From assembly GCA_026545765.1 (NCBI GenBank), contig CM048844.1, positions 23,010,237 to 23,074,236 on the forward strand: a DNA stretch of 64,000 nucleotides. Reading direction: 5' to 3'. This DNA comes from Plantago major. Taxonomy: Eukaryota > Streptophyta > Magnoliopsida > Lamiales > Plantaginaceae. Position numbers and translations under genes: made by a program. Positions 35,001 through 46,964 of this stretch are shown one piece after another; within the stretch, counting starts at the first letter, position 1; each line of letters opens with the position of its first letter. Below the pieces are notes generated by a model that was not told where the DNA came from, did no database searches, and was given only the letters and a program-made list of their open reading frames with translations.

Positions 35001-38000
35001 TGTGAAACCATCTTTGGTCTTTTGTTCTAATGAACAATTAAGCAAGAGAGTGAAATGAATTAATGTTTTTCGATCGTACTATACATGCCATAGCGTTGCT
35101 TCAGTGTTGTAGATAGGCATTCCCTTTCCAGTGTAGGTGATGATTTTCTTATCTTGTTCCATCCCTATCCCAAAGGCACGTGACTTGTGTATACCTTTTA
35201 TTTTCCACAATTCACTTATTACCAGTTTAAAAAAAAACTTAATAATTATATTTGAGAAAGGGAGAGAATCAATTCTGGGTAAAGAAAAGGAATGCGATTA
35301 GGCAAACATATTATTAAGTCGTAGAGTTGAAACTTTGGATTTATGGATGATAAAGTTTGTGTTGAGACTTTGGTCTTGCTCCACATACTAATATATTATT
35401 GCTGAAAAAGAGATTGATCGCGTACTCGTTCTCCTTTTTTTCTCTTTTAAATTACTTTCAGCTTTCTCTATATGATCCTTGACGGCATACAAACAGCAGA
35501 TTTTCAGTTTCTTTGAGTTAACCAGTGGATTCTAACTTCAAGGGGAAATGATGCATGTACTTTGCACTCTTTTTTTTTTTTTTTTGGTCATAGAACTCAT
35601 TTTATTTGACCTCAACCCTGCTGGATTAAATCTGCGAATACTCAGCAATAGTTGATAACAATCTCTTTTATTATTTCAGAAATTACCTCTCGTCTGTTCT
35701 TATACAAGAAATTTTCCTCACTTGGGATCATGAGGATTTGTCTATGCGTGCTAAGGTGAGTGCAGTACTATGAATTGGTTAGACATGCAGTAAACAACAA
35801 TGTTTGGTCTCTTTATGTACATGTTTTCTAAATGTGCTCCTGCTATTATCTGGACGGTTTCATAGATCATAACAATTATATTTTATTATATTTAGGCTGC
35901 TAGAATCTTGGTGGTTCTATTGTGCAAGCATGAGTTTGACGTTCGCTACCAAAAGCTTGAGGATAAACTATATATAGCCCAGTTATATTTCCCCCTTGTA
36001 GGCCAGGTGAGCAACTTTATTTCTTCAGTCGCATGTCCCATATTAATTTTGCAAATGATGGATACTAAAGGTGGAATCTCTTCCAATAAATTTTGGTATT
36101 CCCTCACCTCAATTGCAATTCATGGAGATAATAGCAGAGTTTTGATAAATATATGTGTGTTCATGTTGCTAATTGCTATGATAAACTTTCCGCACAGTGT
36201 TATCATGCACGCTTCATGGAGCAGAACACTTTATGTCTGGTTCATTTGTTATTTTTGTTATGACGTAATCATACACTAACGTATTGGTTCCTCTTGCATT
36301 GGCTTCATGTTTTATTTTAACGTCTAATACAATTTTCTGCGTTCTTGCAGATACTTGATGAAATGCCAGTCTTCTACAATTTGAGCTCAGTTGAAAAGAA
36401 AGAAGTCCTGATTATTGTTTTGCAAATTGTCCGCAATTTGGATGATGCTTCTCTTATCAAGGCTTGGCAGCAAAGCATTGCTCGTACCAGATTATTTTTC
36501 AAACTCTTGGAGGAATGCCTAATTCATTTTGAGGTTATATTATTAATTCACATCATTTTTTTCATGATATGGTTATTCTCAACCTAACAAACACTTTTTT
36601 TACATACATTGTTAGGGGAGAATTAATCACACCAACCAATTATAAACTATGAGCACCGCATCTTATTACTTTCTCTTTCTGAATTGTTTACTATAAAAGC
36701 ATTTAAGTCTGTCCCTGGATGGGGGCCACACAGATGTATAGTGAAATCTAGATAGTGCTTATGTGAACTTCATAGTTGAGCAACAATTGTTGGAGAGAGA
36801 AGATTTTGCATGATTGAATAATTCAATCCTTTGTAACAAATGCAAGAGACAGATTTATATACACTGGATTGTTCATGGCATCTACTTGTGTGTTGTGGCG
36901 TGCTTAGTTAATACAAAGTTTCCTTATTTGTGGATTTATAAGTCATTTATGTTGCTGAAAAATGTTTTGGTCGGGGATATCATGCGCTCGAATTACTAAG
37001 TTGTATATAATGATAGTTTGAGGACATTTTGGTTTATGTAACATATGTTATGGGGGATGTTCATCTTAGGTTCCCCGATCACGTCAAATCATCAATGGCG
37101 TGTTTAGATCATTATCTTTGGATATGATTATTCAGTTTCTTGTTTCCTGTGTCACCCTCTCTTCTTATGTTTACCGGACAACATATCTAACTCTACTTGC
37201 ATCTAAATGTTATATGAAGCAGCACAGAAAACCAGATGATAGCTTGCTTATGGGAAGTAGTTCTCGCAGTCCTCTAGGAGACAAGCCTTTCTCGTCAAAG
37301 TATTCGGAGAGACTGTCTCCTGCAATTAATCAGTATCTTTTAGAGGCCGCTCGCCTTGATGTTGGAGTATGTTATTCCAAATTTGTTTGCTCTTTCAGTT
37401 CATACTATTCACAACCTTACAATTTGTGCTTTATAACGTTGTTTTGATATATATTAAGCTTAACTGTATGCAGCCTCAGGGAACGCCTGAAAATGGGTAC
37501 TTGTGGCAGAGAGTCAACTCCCAACTGAGCTCACCTAGCCAGCCATATTCCTTACGAGAAGCTCTTGCTCAGGCCCAATCATCAAGGATAGGAGCTACAA
37601 CTCAAGCATTAAGAGAATCTTTGCACCCAATATTAAGGCAAAAGCTGGTAGGACGCTTACTGCAGACCCTGCAGTACTCTATGAATTATGATAGTATGTG
37701 TTTAGTTTCCTCAAATGCAGATGCAATCAATCATTTTTTTTATAGATATGTGTTTGTTATGTTTCAGGAGCTTTGGGAAGAAAGCCTCAGTGCGGCTGTC
37801 AGTCTCCAAGTTTTGGAAATAATTCAGAAGTTTTCAGGGGCTGTAGCATCCCATACCATTGCTACGGATTACGGAAAACTTGACTGCATTACTTCTATTT
37901 TTATGATAGTCTTCTCGCACAACCAACCACTATCCTTCTGGAAAGCTCTCTTTCCAGTGTTCAATAGTGTCTTTGAGCTTCATGGAGCAACACTAATGGC

Positions 38001-41000
38001 GAGAGAAAATGACCGTTTTCTAAAGCAAATTGCCTTTCATCTTCTTCGCCTAGCAGTATTCCGGAATGAGAATGTTAGAAAAAGAGCTGTCGTTGGGCTG
38101 CAGATACTTGTCCGGGTAGATGTGCTATTATAAATTTCTAACTTGCAGCCTCTTATTCTTACTCTTATTTCTTTAACCAGCATTTCATCTTTTGTTACTA
38201 AAATAAATATATTTTCTGTTGGCAGAGTTCTTTCTCGTACTTAACACAGACAGCAAGATTGCGAGTTGTGCTAACCATCACATTGTCGGAGTTGATGTCT
38301 GAAGTCCAAATAACGCACATGAAATCTGATGGAACTCTTGAAGAAACTGGTGAAGCACGCCGTCTTAGAAAATCTTTGGAAGAAATGATAGATGAATCTA
38401 AGAGCATAAACACACTAAGGGAGTGTGGCCTTCCTGACAATGCTTTTGCTGCTAGTCAGGCAAATTTGTCAGAGAAGGGTTGGTCATGGTCAGAATTAAA
38501 AGCCCTATCAGACAGTCTACTTCTGGCTCTTGATGCCAGCCTCGAGCATGCACTTCTGGTACCTGACACATGCATGCTACTTGTGACATGTTCTATGCCT
38601 ACTGCTGCAATCAGATAGTGTTGTGACTTGTGTTTTCTTTTTTAGGCCTCTGTCATGACTCTGGACAGATATGCTGCTGCAGAAAGCTTTTACAAACTTG
38701 CAATGGCATTCGCTCCAGTTCCTGATCTTCACATAATGTGGTTATTGCATCTATGCGATGCACATCAAGAAATGCAGTCGTGGGCCGAGGCAGCACAGTG
38801 TGCTGTTGCTGTTGCTGGCGTAGTAATGCAGGTTGGACATTTGTTTTTGCAGTTATATTCATACCAGTTCTATTGATTGCTAATTTTGTAAGGGCCAGCC
38901 TATAAAATCTCTTATAACCTCTTTGAATATAGAGGAATCTGTATGCTGTAAATCCTGGTAAGGGGTAACCCTTCAAGTAGTTGACCTAATTATAAGCTAA
39001 ATACTATGTAGAGAATATAGATCCTAAGTCCTAATCTAAAAGAGACTTGAGGAGAATATTGGTCCACAGAGTTCGTGCAACTATTCAAAACATCAGTATT
39101 ATTATTCATGGCTTTACGTTTCTTTTTTTAGGCCCTAAATAATCAACAAATTGCACATAAATCTGTGCTACGTTAGTTTCTTACATTATGACCCCTCACC
39201 GTTAAATTGTCAACGTTAGTTTTTTACTAAAAAGACAAAAGTAGTAAAGTACCCTTTTTGACCAAAATATAGCAAGAAAGAAAATACTTGGACACCCCTT
39301 GCTATGAAAAATATCCAAAAAACACTTAATTGATCAATTAACTTGTCAAAATTGATTGCAAAAATACCACACATTAGCCTTCTTATATCACTATTATTTA
39401 TCACTGGTTCACTTTGATATTACAAAACTTAGTATGAGACCCTTTATCATTAACTTAAAAAGAATTACATGCAAACATATTGCAAATTAGTCCCTCCGTC
39501 CTGCTATTTTCAATACCTGTATTCCTTATATGACCAAAAATAGCAAAAAAAGTAATCCCCGCTAAGCACTCTACATCTTACTTTATTATCTATCTTCAAT
39601 ACTTTTTCTATTCTTTATTTATCTCCTCCTACTATAATACTCGCTAAACAACTTTATCATTATATATTCACATTTCTTTAAAAAAAACCCAACAGAAGAA
39701 CTGTCCATAGTTTAATGGGTTGGAGGGAGTATTAGCCTTGAATCAATCTATTTTTGGGTCACTTTCATATTAAAAAACTTAATTTCAAACCACTTACCAT
39801 GAACTTCTAAAAAGAATATTACTTGTAATAATATTGCATATTAGCCTTCTTTTTTCACTTTATTCATTGTAAAATTTGTTATTAAAAATATTACTCTGAG
39901 ACAAGTAGAATGATGGAAATTGAGACCTTTTTGGAGAAAAAAATTTATTCGGGTATTTTTTAGGTTACTTTGTAGACTCCGATCTTTAATCATGGGTAAT
40001 TAATTGAAAGTTCGGGTTGAGTTTTGTTGGTGTCTGCCAAGACTTGACGGTTGCCCAAGTTTGTGTAATAAATGCCGGGGTTATAATGTAAGAAACTAAC
40101 CTAACATCCTAGCATTGGTTTGTGTAATGTGTCAGTTATCCATTGTAGGTTTGTATTAAAACCCTTCTTTTAAAAAAATAAAATTGTATGTCTGTAGATA
40201 TTTAAAATTATGTATTGGAACTGCATACTTATGTTGATATACCTTTTTTAGGCCCTTGTATGTAGGAATGATGGTGTATGGAATTCCGACCATGTATCCG
40301 CATTACGCAAAATATGCCCCATGGTCAGTGCTGAGATTAATTCCGAGGCTTCAGCAGCTGAAGTCGAAGGATATGGGGCTTCAAAACTTACAGTTGACTC
40401 CGCTGTAAAATACCTGCAACTTGCAAATAGGCTTTTCTCTCAAGCTGAGCTTCATCATTTCTGTGCGAGCATTGTAGAACTTGTGATTCCAGTGTATAAA
40501 AGCAGAAGGGCTTATGGGCAGCTTGCCAAATGCCACTCTACGCTAACCACTATCTACGAGTCAATTCTTGAGCAGGAATCAAGCCCAATACCCTTTGCAG
40601 ATGCAACATATTATAGAGTGGGATTCTATGGTGAAAAATTCGGGAAGCTCGACAAGACAGAGTACGTGTATAGAGAGCCTCGTGATGTACGGTTGGGTGA
40701 CATAATGGAAAAACTTAGTCACATATACGAGTCGAGAATGGACAAGACAACTTTGCATGTAATCCCAGATTCAAGACAGGTGAAAGCTGTTGAACTGCAG
40801 CCCGAAGCCAGCTACCTTCAGATAACTGCAGTTGATCCAGTTATGGAAGATGAGGACTTGGGTAGCAGAAGAGAGAGGATATTCTCTCTTTCTACCGGTA
40901 GCGTCCGTGCACGTGTTTTTGATCGGTTTTTGTTTGATACACCCTTCACGAAGAATGGCAAGACTCAAGGTGGACTAGAGGACCAATGGAAAAGGCGTAC

Positions 41001-41697
41001 GGTGTTGCAGACTGAGGGCTCTTTCCCAGCCCTTGTGAACAGGCTACTGGTGACGAAATCTGAGTCACTAGAGTTCTCTCCTGTGGAAAATGCGATTGGC
41101 ATGATTGAAACCCGAACAGCAGCACTGAGAAATGAACTTGAAGAGCCTCGCAGCTCAGAAGGTGATCAGCTCCCTCGTCTACAGAGTCTGCAAAGGATAC
41201 TTCAAGGCTCTGTCGCTGTACAAGTGAGTAATGATGCCCCCTCCCCCCACCGACACACACACCCTGATACAGCAGTTCTAACAAGTGTGCTTGGTGTATT
41301 TATGAAAATTTAGGCGCTGAGTTTAGATTTTGCCTACATGCCGGGATTCTGAATGCAAATTTATCGCTATGATAATGGTGCTTGTGTTATTTTCTGGAAA
41401 TATGCATGTGGTAAATTAATCTCCTTGACTCGTTCTTTGCAGGTGAACAGTGGTGTACTTAGTGTGTGCACAGCTTTTCTTTCGGGTGAACCTGCAACGA
41501 GGCTGCGTTCTCAGGAATTGCAGCAACTTATTGCAGCGTTACTTGAATTTATGGCAGTTTGCAAGCGTGCGATTCGGGTGCACTTTAGATTAATTGGTGA
41601 GGAAGACCAGGAGTTCCACACTCAGCTTGTCAATGGCTTCCAATCCTTGACCGCAGAGTTGTCTCATTACATCCCTGCCATTCTTTCAGAACTCTGA
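23098..41697 (+). CDS. SPK1: SPIKE1, DOCK-family Rho/ROP guanine nucleotide exchange factor
   Basis: Activates ROP GTPases at the ER/plasma membrane, driving WAVE-ARP2/3 actin assembly and cell shape. Predicted 1837 aa (Arabidopsis 1830). Exon ends: 23098-23172, 23413-23575, 23884-23993, 24070-24182, 24297-24352, 24481-24578, 24757-24894, 25236-25547, 26722-27009, 27157-27324, 27403-27594, 27774-27817, 29202-29271, 30647-30808, 30925-31032, 31175-31212, 32177-32321, 33063-33189, 34159-34352, 34651-34781, 35680-35755, 35896-36006, 36351-36533, 37223-37366, 37474-37647, 37768-38115, 38226-38558, 38646-38831, 40252-41223, 41443-41697. All are GT/AG and in phase. It starts MENSGIRFRR and then DENLEQWPHLNELVQ. 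DHR1 spans about 455-630 (RNEPFLQLFHCLYVYP). The catalytic DHR2 fills about 1370-1837, with REPRDVRLGDIMEKL and RVFDRFLFDTPFTKNGKTQG. It ends HYIPAILSEL. There are no internal stops. Confidence 0.95.
26203..26218 (+). repeat. Poly-G tract, 16 G, SPIKE1 intron 8
   Basis: Uninterrupted G run in an otherwise AT-rich intron. Confidence 0.9.
28470..28730. other. GC-rich, palindrome-rich insert in SPIKE1 intron 12
   Basis: GATCCCGG/CCGGGAT motifs recur (CAGGATCCCGGTCCGG, AAGACCGGGATCGTCCGGGA, GCAACCCGGGATAGAGG, GCTCCGGGATAGGGGATCG, CAGGATCCCGACAGGG). CCCGGTC-CGGAAA-GACCGGG forms a perfect hairpin. The composition differs sharply from the surrounding intron, so this is probably an inserted element of unknown type. 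Confidence 0.55.
28770..29029. mobile_element. Stowaway-like MITE, SPIKE1 intron 12
   Basis: Left TIR CTACCTCCGTTTTTTACAAG, then CTTTCCACTTTGACT and GGTCAACC. The right side mirrors it, ending CTTGTAAAAAAACGGAGGGA then GTA. About 260 bp with TA borders. Noncoding. Confidence 0.9.
29336..29620. mobile_element. Stowaway-like MITE, SPIKE1 intron 13
   Basis: Left end TACTCCCTCCCTCTAAACGT then ATCTCACTT; right end AAGTGAGACACGTTTAGCGG then GGCGGAGGGAGTA. The TIRs pair well, borders are TA, and the element is about 285 bp. The interior has CTCTCATAC repeats. Confidence 0.9.
31572..31853. repeat. Direct repeat of about 120 bp in SPIKE1 intron 16
   Basis: Copies at about 31572-31692 and 31729-31853 share ATTGATGGT, ACATTGGTTATGATTGG, GTTTAATGGAAT(C/T)TGTGAA and TTGTTCATCGATTGATTCAG then GAATGTTAATATG(C/T)CATG. 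Noncoding duplication inside the intron. Confidence 0.8.
34863..34879 (+). repeat. Poly-G tract, 17 G, SPIKE1 intron 20
   Basis: Uninterrupted G run between exons 34651-34781 and 35680-35755. Confidence 0.9.
39488..39732. mobile_element. MITE with CTCCCTCC ends, SPIKE1 intron 28
   Basis: Starts TAGTCCCTCCGTCCTGCT and ends GGGTTGGAGGGAGTATTA. The internal TAATCCCCGCTAAGCACTC and CTTTATTATCTATC resemble the interior of the 29336 MITE. The TIRs have diverged, so this is an older copy. Confidence 0.6.
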
Positions 41698-41918
41698 CCA
41701 AATCGTGTCTCTCTGTGTTTATTTTTTCCTTTGTTTTTCTTTTAAATTATTTTCCTGTTTCTTAGGGATACTGTGTTTTGCTAGGTTTTGTGACATGTTT
41801 ATATGGGAATTGTGTTTATTAGGACCAATTATCTTCTCTTTTTTTCGCATTCTTGTTTAGATTAATATGTGAAAAATTACTTGGTATTTTGAAAAATCAA
41901 GTTACGAAAATGACAATC
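41698..41918 (+). other. SPIKE1 3' UTR region
   Basis: T-rich sequence directly after the SPIKE1 stop codon, consistent with a plant 3' UTR. No single poly(A) signal was selected. Confidence 0.4.
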
Positions 41919-43655
41919 CTAGTTATCGATCATGGTTTGAAAATGTTGCATCTCCCATGGATTTTTGGTAAACCATTTGGAGTTGAGGCGTGAAGAAATC
42001 TTTTCAACAATTCCTTGGCCCAAAATTTCAGTGCATCTTTTGTGCATATAGTTAAAGTTGGTACTGGTAGGCATAGTAATATCCAGAGAAAAACTAGCAA
42101 GAGGATGGGGCAATCTAAGCAGGGGAATCACATTGCTTGAATACTTTCCCTTAAACAAGGTCTCTCTACATAGGAGTATATGTGATAAATACACATTATG
42201 ATTTGGAATAGCAACTGTTAATTCACTCCCCCAAGATATGTGCTGAAGCTTGCCTTGGAAATCCTCAAGTGCCTTCATCCTCTTCGATTTTCTCCAGACC
42301 ATGCCCTACAAGTATATCTCAAATCAGCAAGTCATGAACATTTCATGTTGCATCTAGAACAAATGGAATTTGATTTACCAAGTTGCAGCACACCATCAAC
42401 TAGAAGTCTAGAACCAACAAGTACACACGATCTAGAACCAACAAGGACTAGCCATCTAAAATAGTTCAGGAAAACATTCCTATGGAGTATGGATAGTTCA
42501 TAGTTTATTGGAATTCCAAGTTTCATTGAAGTAGATAGGTTACCAGCAGGAATACGACTTCATAAACCAACGGAAAGAAAACACAGTTTGTCCAATTTAC
42601 CATTATGCTGATTGTTTTTTTTTTTTTAATCTACTTTATCTTAAACAGGCAGTTTCTAGAGTAAAACAAACAAAAAAGTATTGCAAGCAAGCAGTTAAAA
42701 AAGCTGCTGAATCTACTTTGATATATGAAACCAAGCCAATGACAGAACCTGTACCCAAAAACTGAGCATTAAAATCCTCGACAGGTGGACCCATCGCAAA
42801 ATCGCCAAGTCGAGATCCATGTGGAGCTCTTGAATCCCCATAATCAGAATGTACTAGACAACATGCTGCTATGCACACAGGGGCAAAGTTACCTTGAACG
42901 GTGGCCCGTTCGCATCACTGATTAGGACGTCCTATCTCCAGGGCTCTTTCTAACGATTCAAAACAAACCAAGTCACGAGTAATTTGGTATTTCAGATTCA
43001 AGGAGGACTATATGGGTGCAGCATCTTGTTTTAAAAACTCTAATAAATGTATGTAGCAGGTGTCAAGATGGGGGGTGAAGACATGAGGTTTTATATCCAG
43101 TAAAGTCAGAAACCTTATCCAAGCTCTGAAGTTTATATTTTTCCTCTCCCCGGTTATGTAGGTATGCCCGGTTATGTAGGTATGGAGAAAACATACCTCA
43201 CGGACACATTATCATCTTGCTCATGTTTTCTATGCTTGCCTGCATACAAGAATACACAGATTGTATAAAAAGGAACGTTTATCAAGCACATGTTATTTTT
43301 ATGGAAAATGGCAAGATAACACTCTTTCAGCCATGCTAGGTACTCAGGTTTATGCACCACTGAACTGATTCGGAGCAAGTGTTTGTCGAAGTTTCCATAT
43401 CGCGTTCTTTTAGGAAAACTGACTGATCCTCCGGGGTCAAGCACCATGTCTTTAACCCCGTCTTTCAATGTCAGACTACGTGGGGAATAAGAAAATATAA
43501 TCTTAATTTAATCTATTGTTAGCAACATAAGAAATCAATCTGTTTTAGTAGTGCAAAATTATTTCAAACAAACCTGAGCTCTCCTACAATAGAACAGGAA
43601 ACACCCATTATGGCTGTTTGCCAAGCTGCTGTTGCATCCAAAATGCAGGCTGAAT
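41919..43655 (-). other. Unrecognised exon-like segments (possible gene or pseudogene)
   Basis: Several minus-strand stretches have protein-like composition and plausible splice borders. About 43575-43650 reads ILDATAAWQTAIMGVSCSIV and GEL, and splices in phase (donor AG|GTTTGT, acceptor CGTAG) to about 43318-43475 with LTLKDGVKDMVLDPGGSVSF and ISSVVHKPEYLAWLKE. About 42735-42880 contains HSDYGDSRAPHGSRLGDFAM. After a TTGTAG acceptor, 42305 down to 41919 encodes KALEDFQGKLQHISWGSELT and SRLNSKWFTKNPWEMQHF. I could not join all parts in one frame (a stop or frame break near 42930) and did not identify the family. It may be a decaying gene or one with exons I missed. It converges tail-to-tail with SPIKE1. 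Confidence 0.35.
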
Positions 43656-45275
43656 GCTAGACTGAAAAGAAGCCTGTAATAAACACATCCACCAGGCTAT
43701 TAACAAGCTGCACGGTCTCCAGAATGAAGGAAAGATGAGGCAGTATCAATTGATGGAGAGGCATCTCTTGCACTGGGTAGCCCCAAAGCAATACTGGAAA
43801 CGCAAGAGAAAGGTGAATGAAAGAATTGAAACAAGGAACAAAGTGGATGGAACAGTGAAAGCAGTAAAGATTGAGTTAAAACGTTAGATGCATATATGCC
43901 ATGTTTGACAAGATTAGCCGGAAAATTATTCCTACGACTTGCCACATTACTTTGTTATAGACTTGACCCTAGAAGTGGATGAGAAATATGACAAAATCAA
44001 TATTGATCAGTTATATGCAAGAACATTTCTTCACATTTTCCAAATTACACTTTACTTGAGACAAAAATAAAGGTCCATCACTGAGAGCAAGTTTGCAGTT
44101 ACAAGAGACTTTGGATGAAGCAAAAGAAGAGAACATTCACATAATTATTCACACGCATACCAGACACTTTGATAAATTCTTAATTGGCCGGCTAGTATAA
44201 ACTTCCTAGCTAGGATGCATGCGTACGGATATGGGACCACAGTACGACGCAATCACCTGTACGCAGAAATAAGATTTTCCCGAATTCTAGGGTATGATAT
44301 GGTTTCAATTTTCTACATGTATTCTCATATTACGGTCGTAAATGTCTTACAAGATACATATTGAACTTATAAATCAACTCAATATGTAACTATTAAGTCT
44401 TAACAATCTATCATTAGGAGTACATGAAGACATAAAGATACACCAAATGGACTATCATGACGTTTGAATGTCATTAACAGTATCAAAATAAAAGATAATA
44501 GAGTATACCTTAAATTGCAGAAAATTAAAGTAACTATCTAAATGAGGGGAGTATCTTCAAAAATTACTTTCTTTTACATTATATTTTTCAAAATACAAAA
44601 GAACTACCGCCATAGATACTCACATTCATATCTGATACACCATGCAGATGTATCGACATGCAAGTTCAAATATGTTTTGTATAAGTTTTATCTACTGGAC
44701 AGGCGACATGGTGCACCTGGTGTGTTCCCTGCCTGTACCGTGTACTCTTGCACCCAAGATATAGTTGGTACAGCATTTGCTATTTCTTGGTGTTGACATG
44801 CAATCTAGGTTCTTATGCAAATGAATATTGTTAAAAAACACCGCTGGGAGAGCCACCCCCTCAAAAAGGGCCCGACAGTGCTCGGCTGGACATTAGCGGA
44901 TACCAGTGAGAAATCAAAAAAAAAAAAGAATATTGTTAATTCGTTATGAATTGTTTTCTTGCCCAACAGCAGAGGTATTGATGAATTTTGTTTATTTTCT
45001 GAAGTCAAGGCCCGTACTGGAAACTGGTTTCCTGAGGGTGCTGCAATGTGCAGCTTCGTGGGCAGAGATTAATCATCTCCATGGGTTTTTTTCTAGAATC
45101 ACTCCAGCTTATGAAATTACAGCCACAAGATATTAGATTTTGGATTTTGAGCATGTAAACGAACTCATCCCCTATAAAGAAAGAGAAGGCACAGTTCCAA
45201 CTCCTGCATATAAAATAATACTAAATTAAAAGGCACATTAGGCATTGACCTTACCCTTGACAATCAGTTGAGAGA
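43656..45275. other. Spacer, mostly unassigned
   Basis: 43700-43800 minus has two open frames that could extend the previous gene-like region, but neither was confirmed. At about 44840-44935 a GC-rich piece (GGGAGAGCCACCCCCTC, GGGCCCGACAGTGCTCGGC) ends in an A tract, like the 3' end of a retroposon. Otherwise AT-rich, nothing recognised. Confidence 0.35.
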
Positions 45276-46440
45276 TTAATGCCGGCACTGCAATTTCTTT
45301 GACTTTTCAAACCTTTGCAATGTTAACACCATATGTCTATCTGGTTGGAGTCCCTTGGATGACATCTAACTGTAAAGAGCCAAAGCCCTGTCCACATCTC
45401 CTCGCCTGCAGTAGCCAGATAGAAGGGCTGTGTATGTGATAGATCAGGTACTAACCCTTGTTCAATCATTTCACTGAAAAGGGAAATAGCATTCTGAATA
45501 TTGTCTGATTTGCATTGACTGTCAATCAAAGCCGTGTAGAATGTAACATCAGGCTTCAATTCCATCTCCTTCATTTCAGACAAAAAGAGAGAAGCTGCCC
45601 AGTTCACTTTCTTGTTTACTTCTGTGTCATTCAGGTCCCGAGCCCTTTTCGATATATTTTTACAAACTCCATCAAGCATAATGGTATAAGTGATGACATC
45701 GGGACTAATTCCATTTTTCTTCATGTCACAGAAAAGATTATAGGCTTCGTCTGGACAATTCACGAGGCAATGACCATTTAAAATTTTGCTGTATGTAATT
45801 ACATCTGGTGATAACCCTCTATCAATCCTATTGTCAAATACCAACCGGGCAGTTTTCATATCTCCAGCAAGAAAAAGGGTACCAATGAGCTTTCCGTATG
45901 TGATCTTATGAGGGACTTCACCTAAAGAAGTCATTTTCTGAACAAGCTCAACAGCTCTTATACTTTTACCTTCCAAGCAGAGCTCACTGATAAGTTTTGA
46001 ACATGCCTTCCTGGTGAGAAGTTCAGAACGAGTATTCCTCTCTACTATAGGTTCTTGATTGAACATTTTGAGAAGAAGTTCTTGTTTATCGTATTTAAAC
46101 TCACATCCTCGCAAAGTGATTTGGAAGCATAAGGAGTGAAATGGGCAAATGCAGGAACTGCCTGTAATCAAGTAAACAGATATCTGCAGAGTATTAAAAT
46201 ATTTCTCAGTAAAGTTACCGTCTTTCATGTGATTAAGCTATAATGAGATACTAATGGATATGTTTCTCCAGCTAGGTTTGCAACAAACTAAAAAAAAATC
46301 TCAAACTAGCAACATAGAAACTTAATCGAAAAATACGGGCTTTTTTCAGTCAAGTGAAATTAGGGAAAAGAATTTACCTTGGCAGCAGAAGGTTTGGGAA
46401 CAGCGGTGTGGAGCTTGGCCGCCAGTTGGGAGTTGGGACC
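45276..46440 (-). pseudogene. Broken PPR (P-class) protein gene
   Basis: PPR proteins bind organelle RNA. About four to five 35-residue repeats are visible, with SPDVITYSKILNGHC, ISPDVITYTIMLDGVC and LKPDVTFYTALIDSQC. Three defects argue for a pseudogene. After MIEQGLVPDL the frame shifts before ITYTALLSGYCRRGDVDRAL. A TAG then interrupts after ALALYS, before MSSKGLQPDRHMVLTL. At the upstream side, a spliced exon (acceptor at 46161) reading FTPYASKSLCED is in another frame from the downstream GCEFKYDKQELLL. A possible earlier exon ends at 46378 (PKPSAAK, GTAAAT donor). A normal PPR gene would be longer and usually intronless. Confidence 0.65.
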
Positions 46441-46493
46441 TAGTACAAGTAATTTTACTAAGAATGAAAAAACAAAGACATGAATTAAACAAG

Positions 46494-46520
46494 AGAAGAA
46501 GAAGAAGAAGAAGAAGAAAA
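46494..46520. repeat. (GAA)n microsatellite
   Basis: A run of AGAAGAAGAAG upstream of the PPR remnant, reading poly-Leu on the other strand. No coding meaning is assumed. Confidence 0.8.
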
Positions 46521-46739
46521 TGGTGAATTAGGATAAGCAAAAGCAGAGAATGGAAAAATAATTAATTACCTTGCAATGGACAATTGAATTGATGGCCAGG
46601 AAACAGCAGAAACAGGGTGAGATTCTTGAATTTCCACATCTCAAGTTTTTGTTTCTTTTCCAATATAAAGATTAAATGAATGCATAATGAAGTTAGCCTT
46701 CACTCCAGACTGTGTAAGTATTCTGTGCAGGCAGGGTTT

Positions 46740-46860
46740 GTGTAATACTCCATCCATCTAAATGGATTAATTTCCATTTTGACTTTAATCACGAATTACT
46801 TTTAAACTATAATATTAAACAATTTAATAAAATTATATATTTAAAACCTGTAATTTCTTC
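46740..46860. mobile_element. Half of a degenerate MITE
   Basis: ATACTCCATCCATCTAAATG is followed by CATTTTGACTTTAATCACG and AATTACTTTTAAACTATAAT, which resembles the left half of the MITE at 28770. The right half is missing. Confidence 0.4.
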
Positions 46861-46964
46861 TTGCAGGTTAATTTCACGATAAATGTCTTCAAGTGCATCG
46901 GACGCTTTGGCACGAAACTTTAATTGTGTGGATTTTAATTGAAGTATAACACTGAAGAATTGTA

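Noticed and set aside
40771-41284. Minus-strand frames opposite the large SPIKE1 exon
   Set aside because: Shadows of a strongly conserved coding exon.
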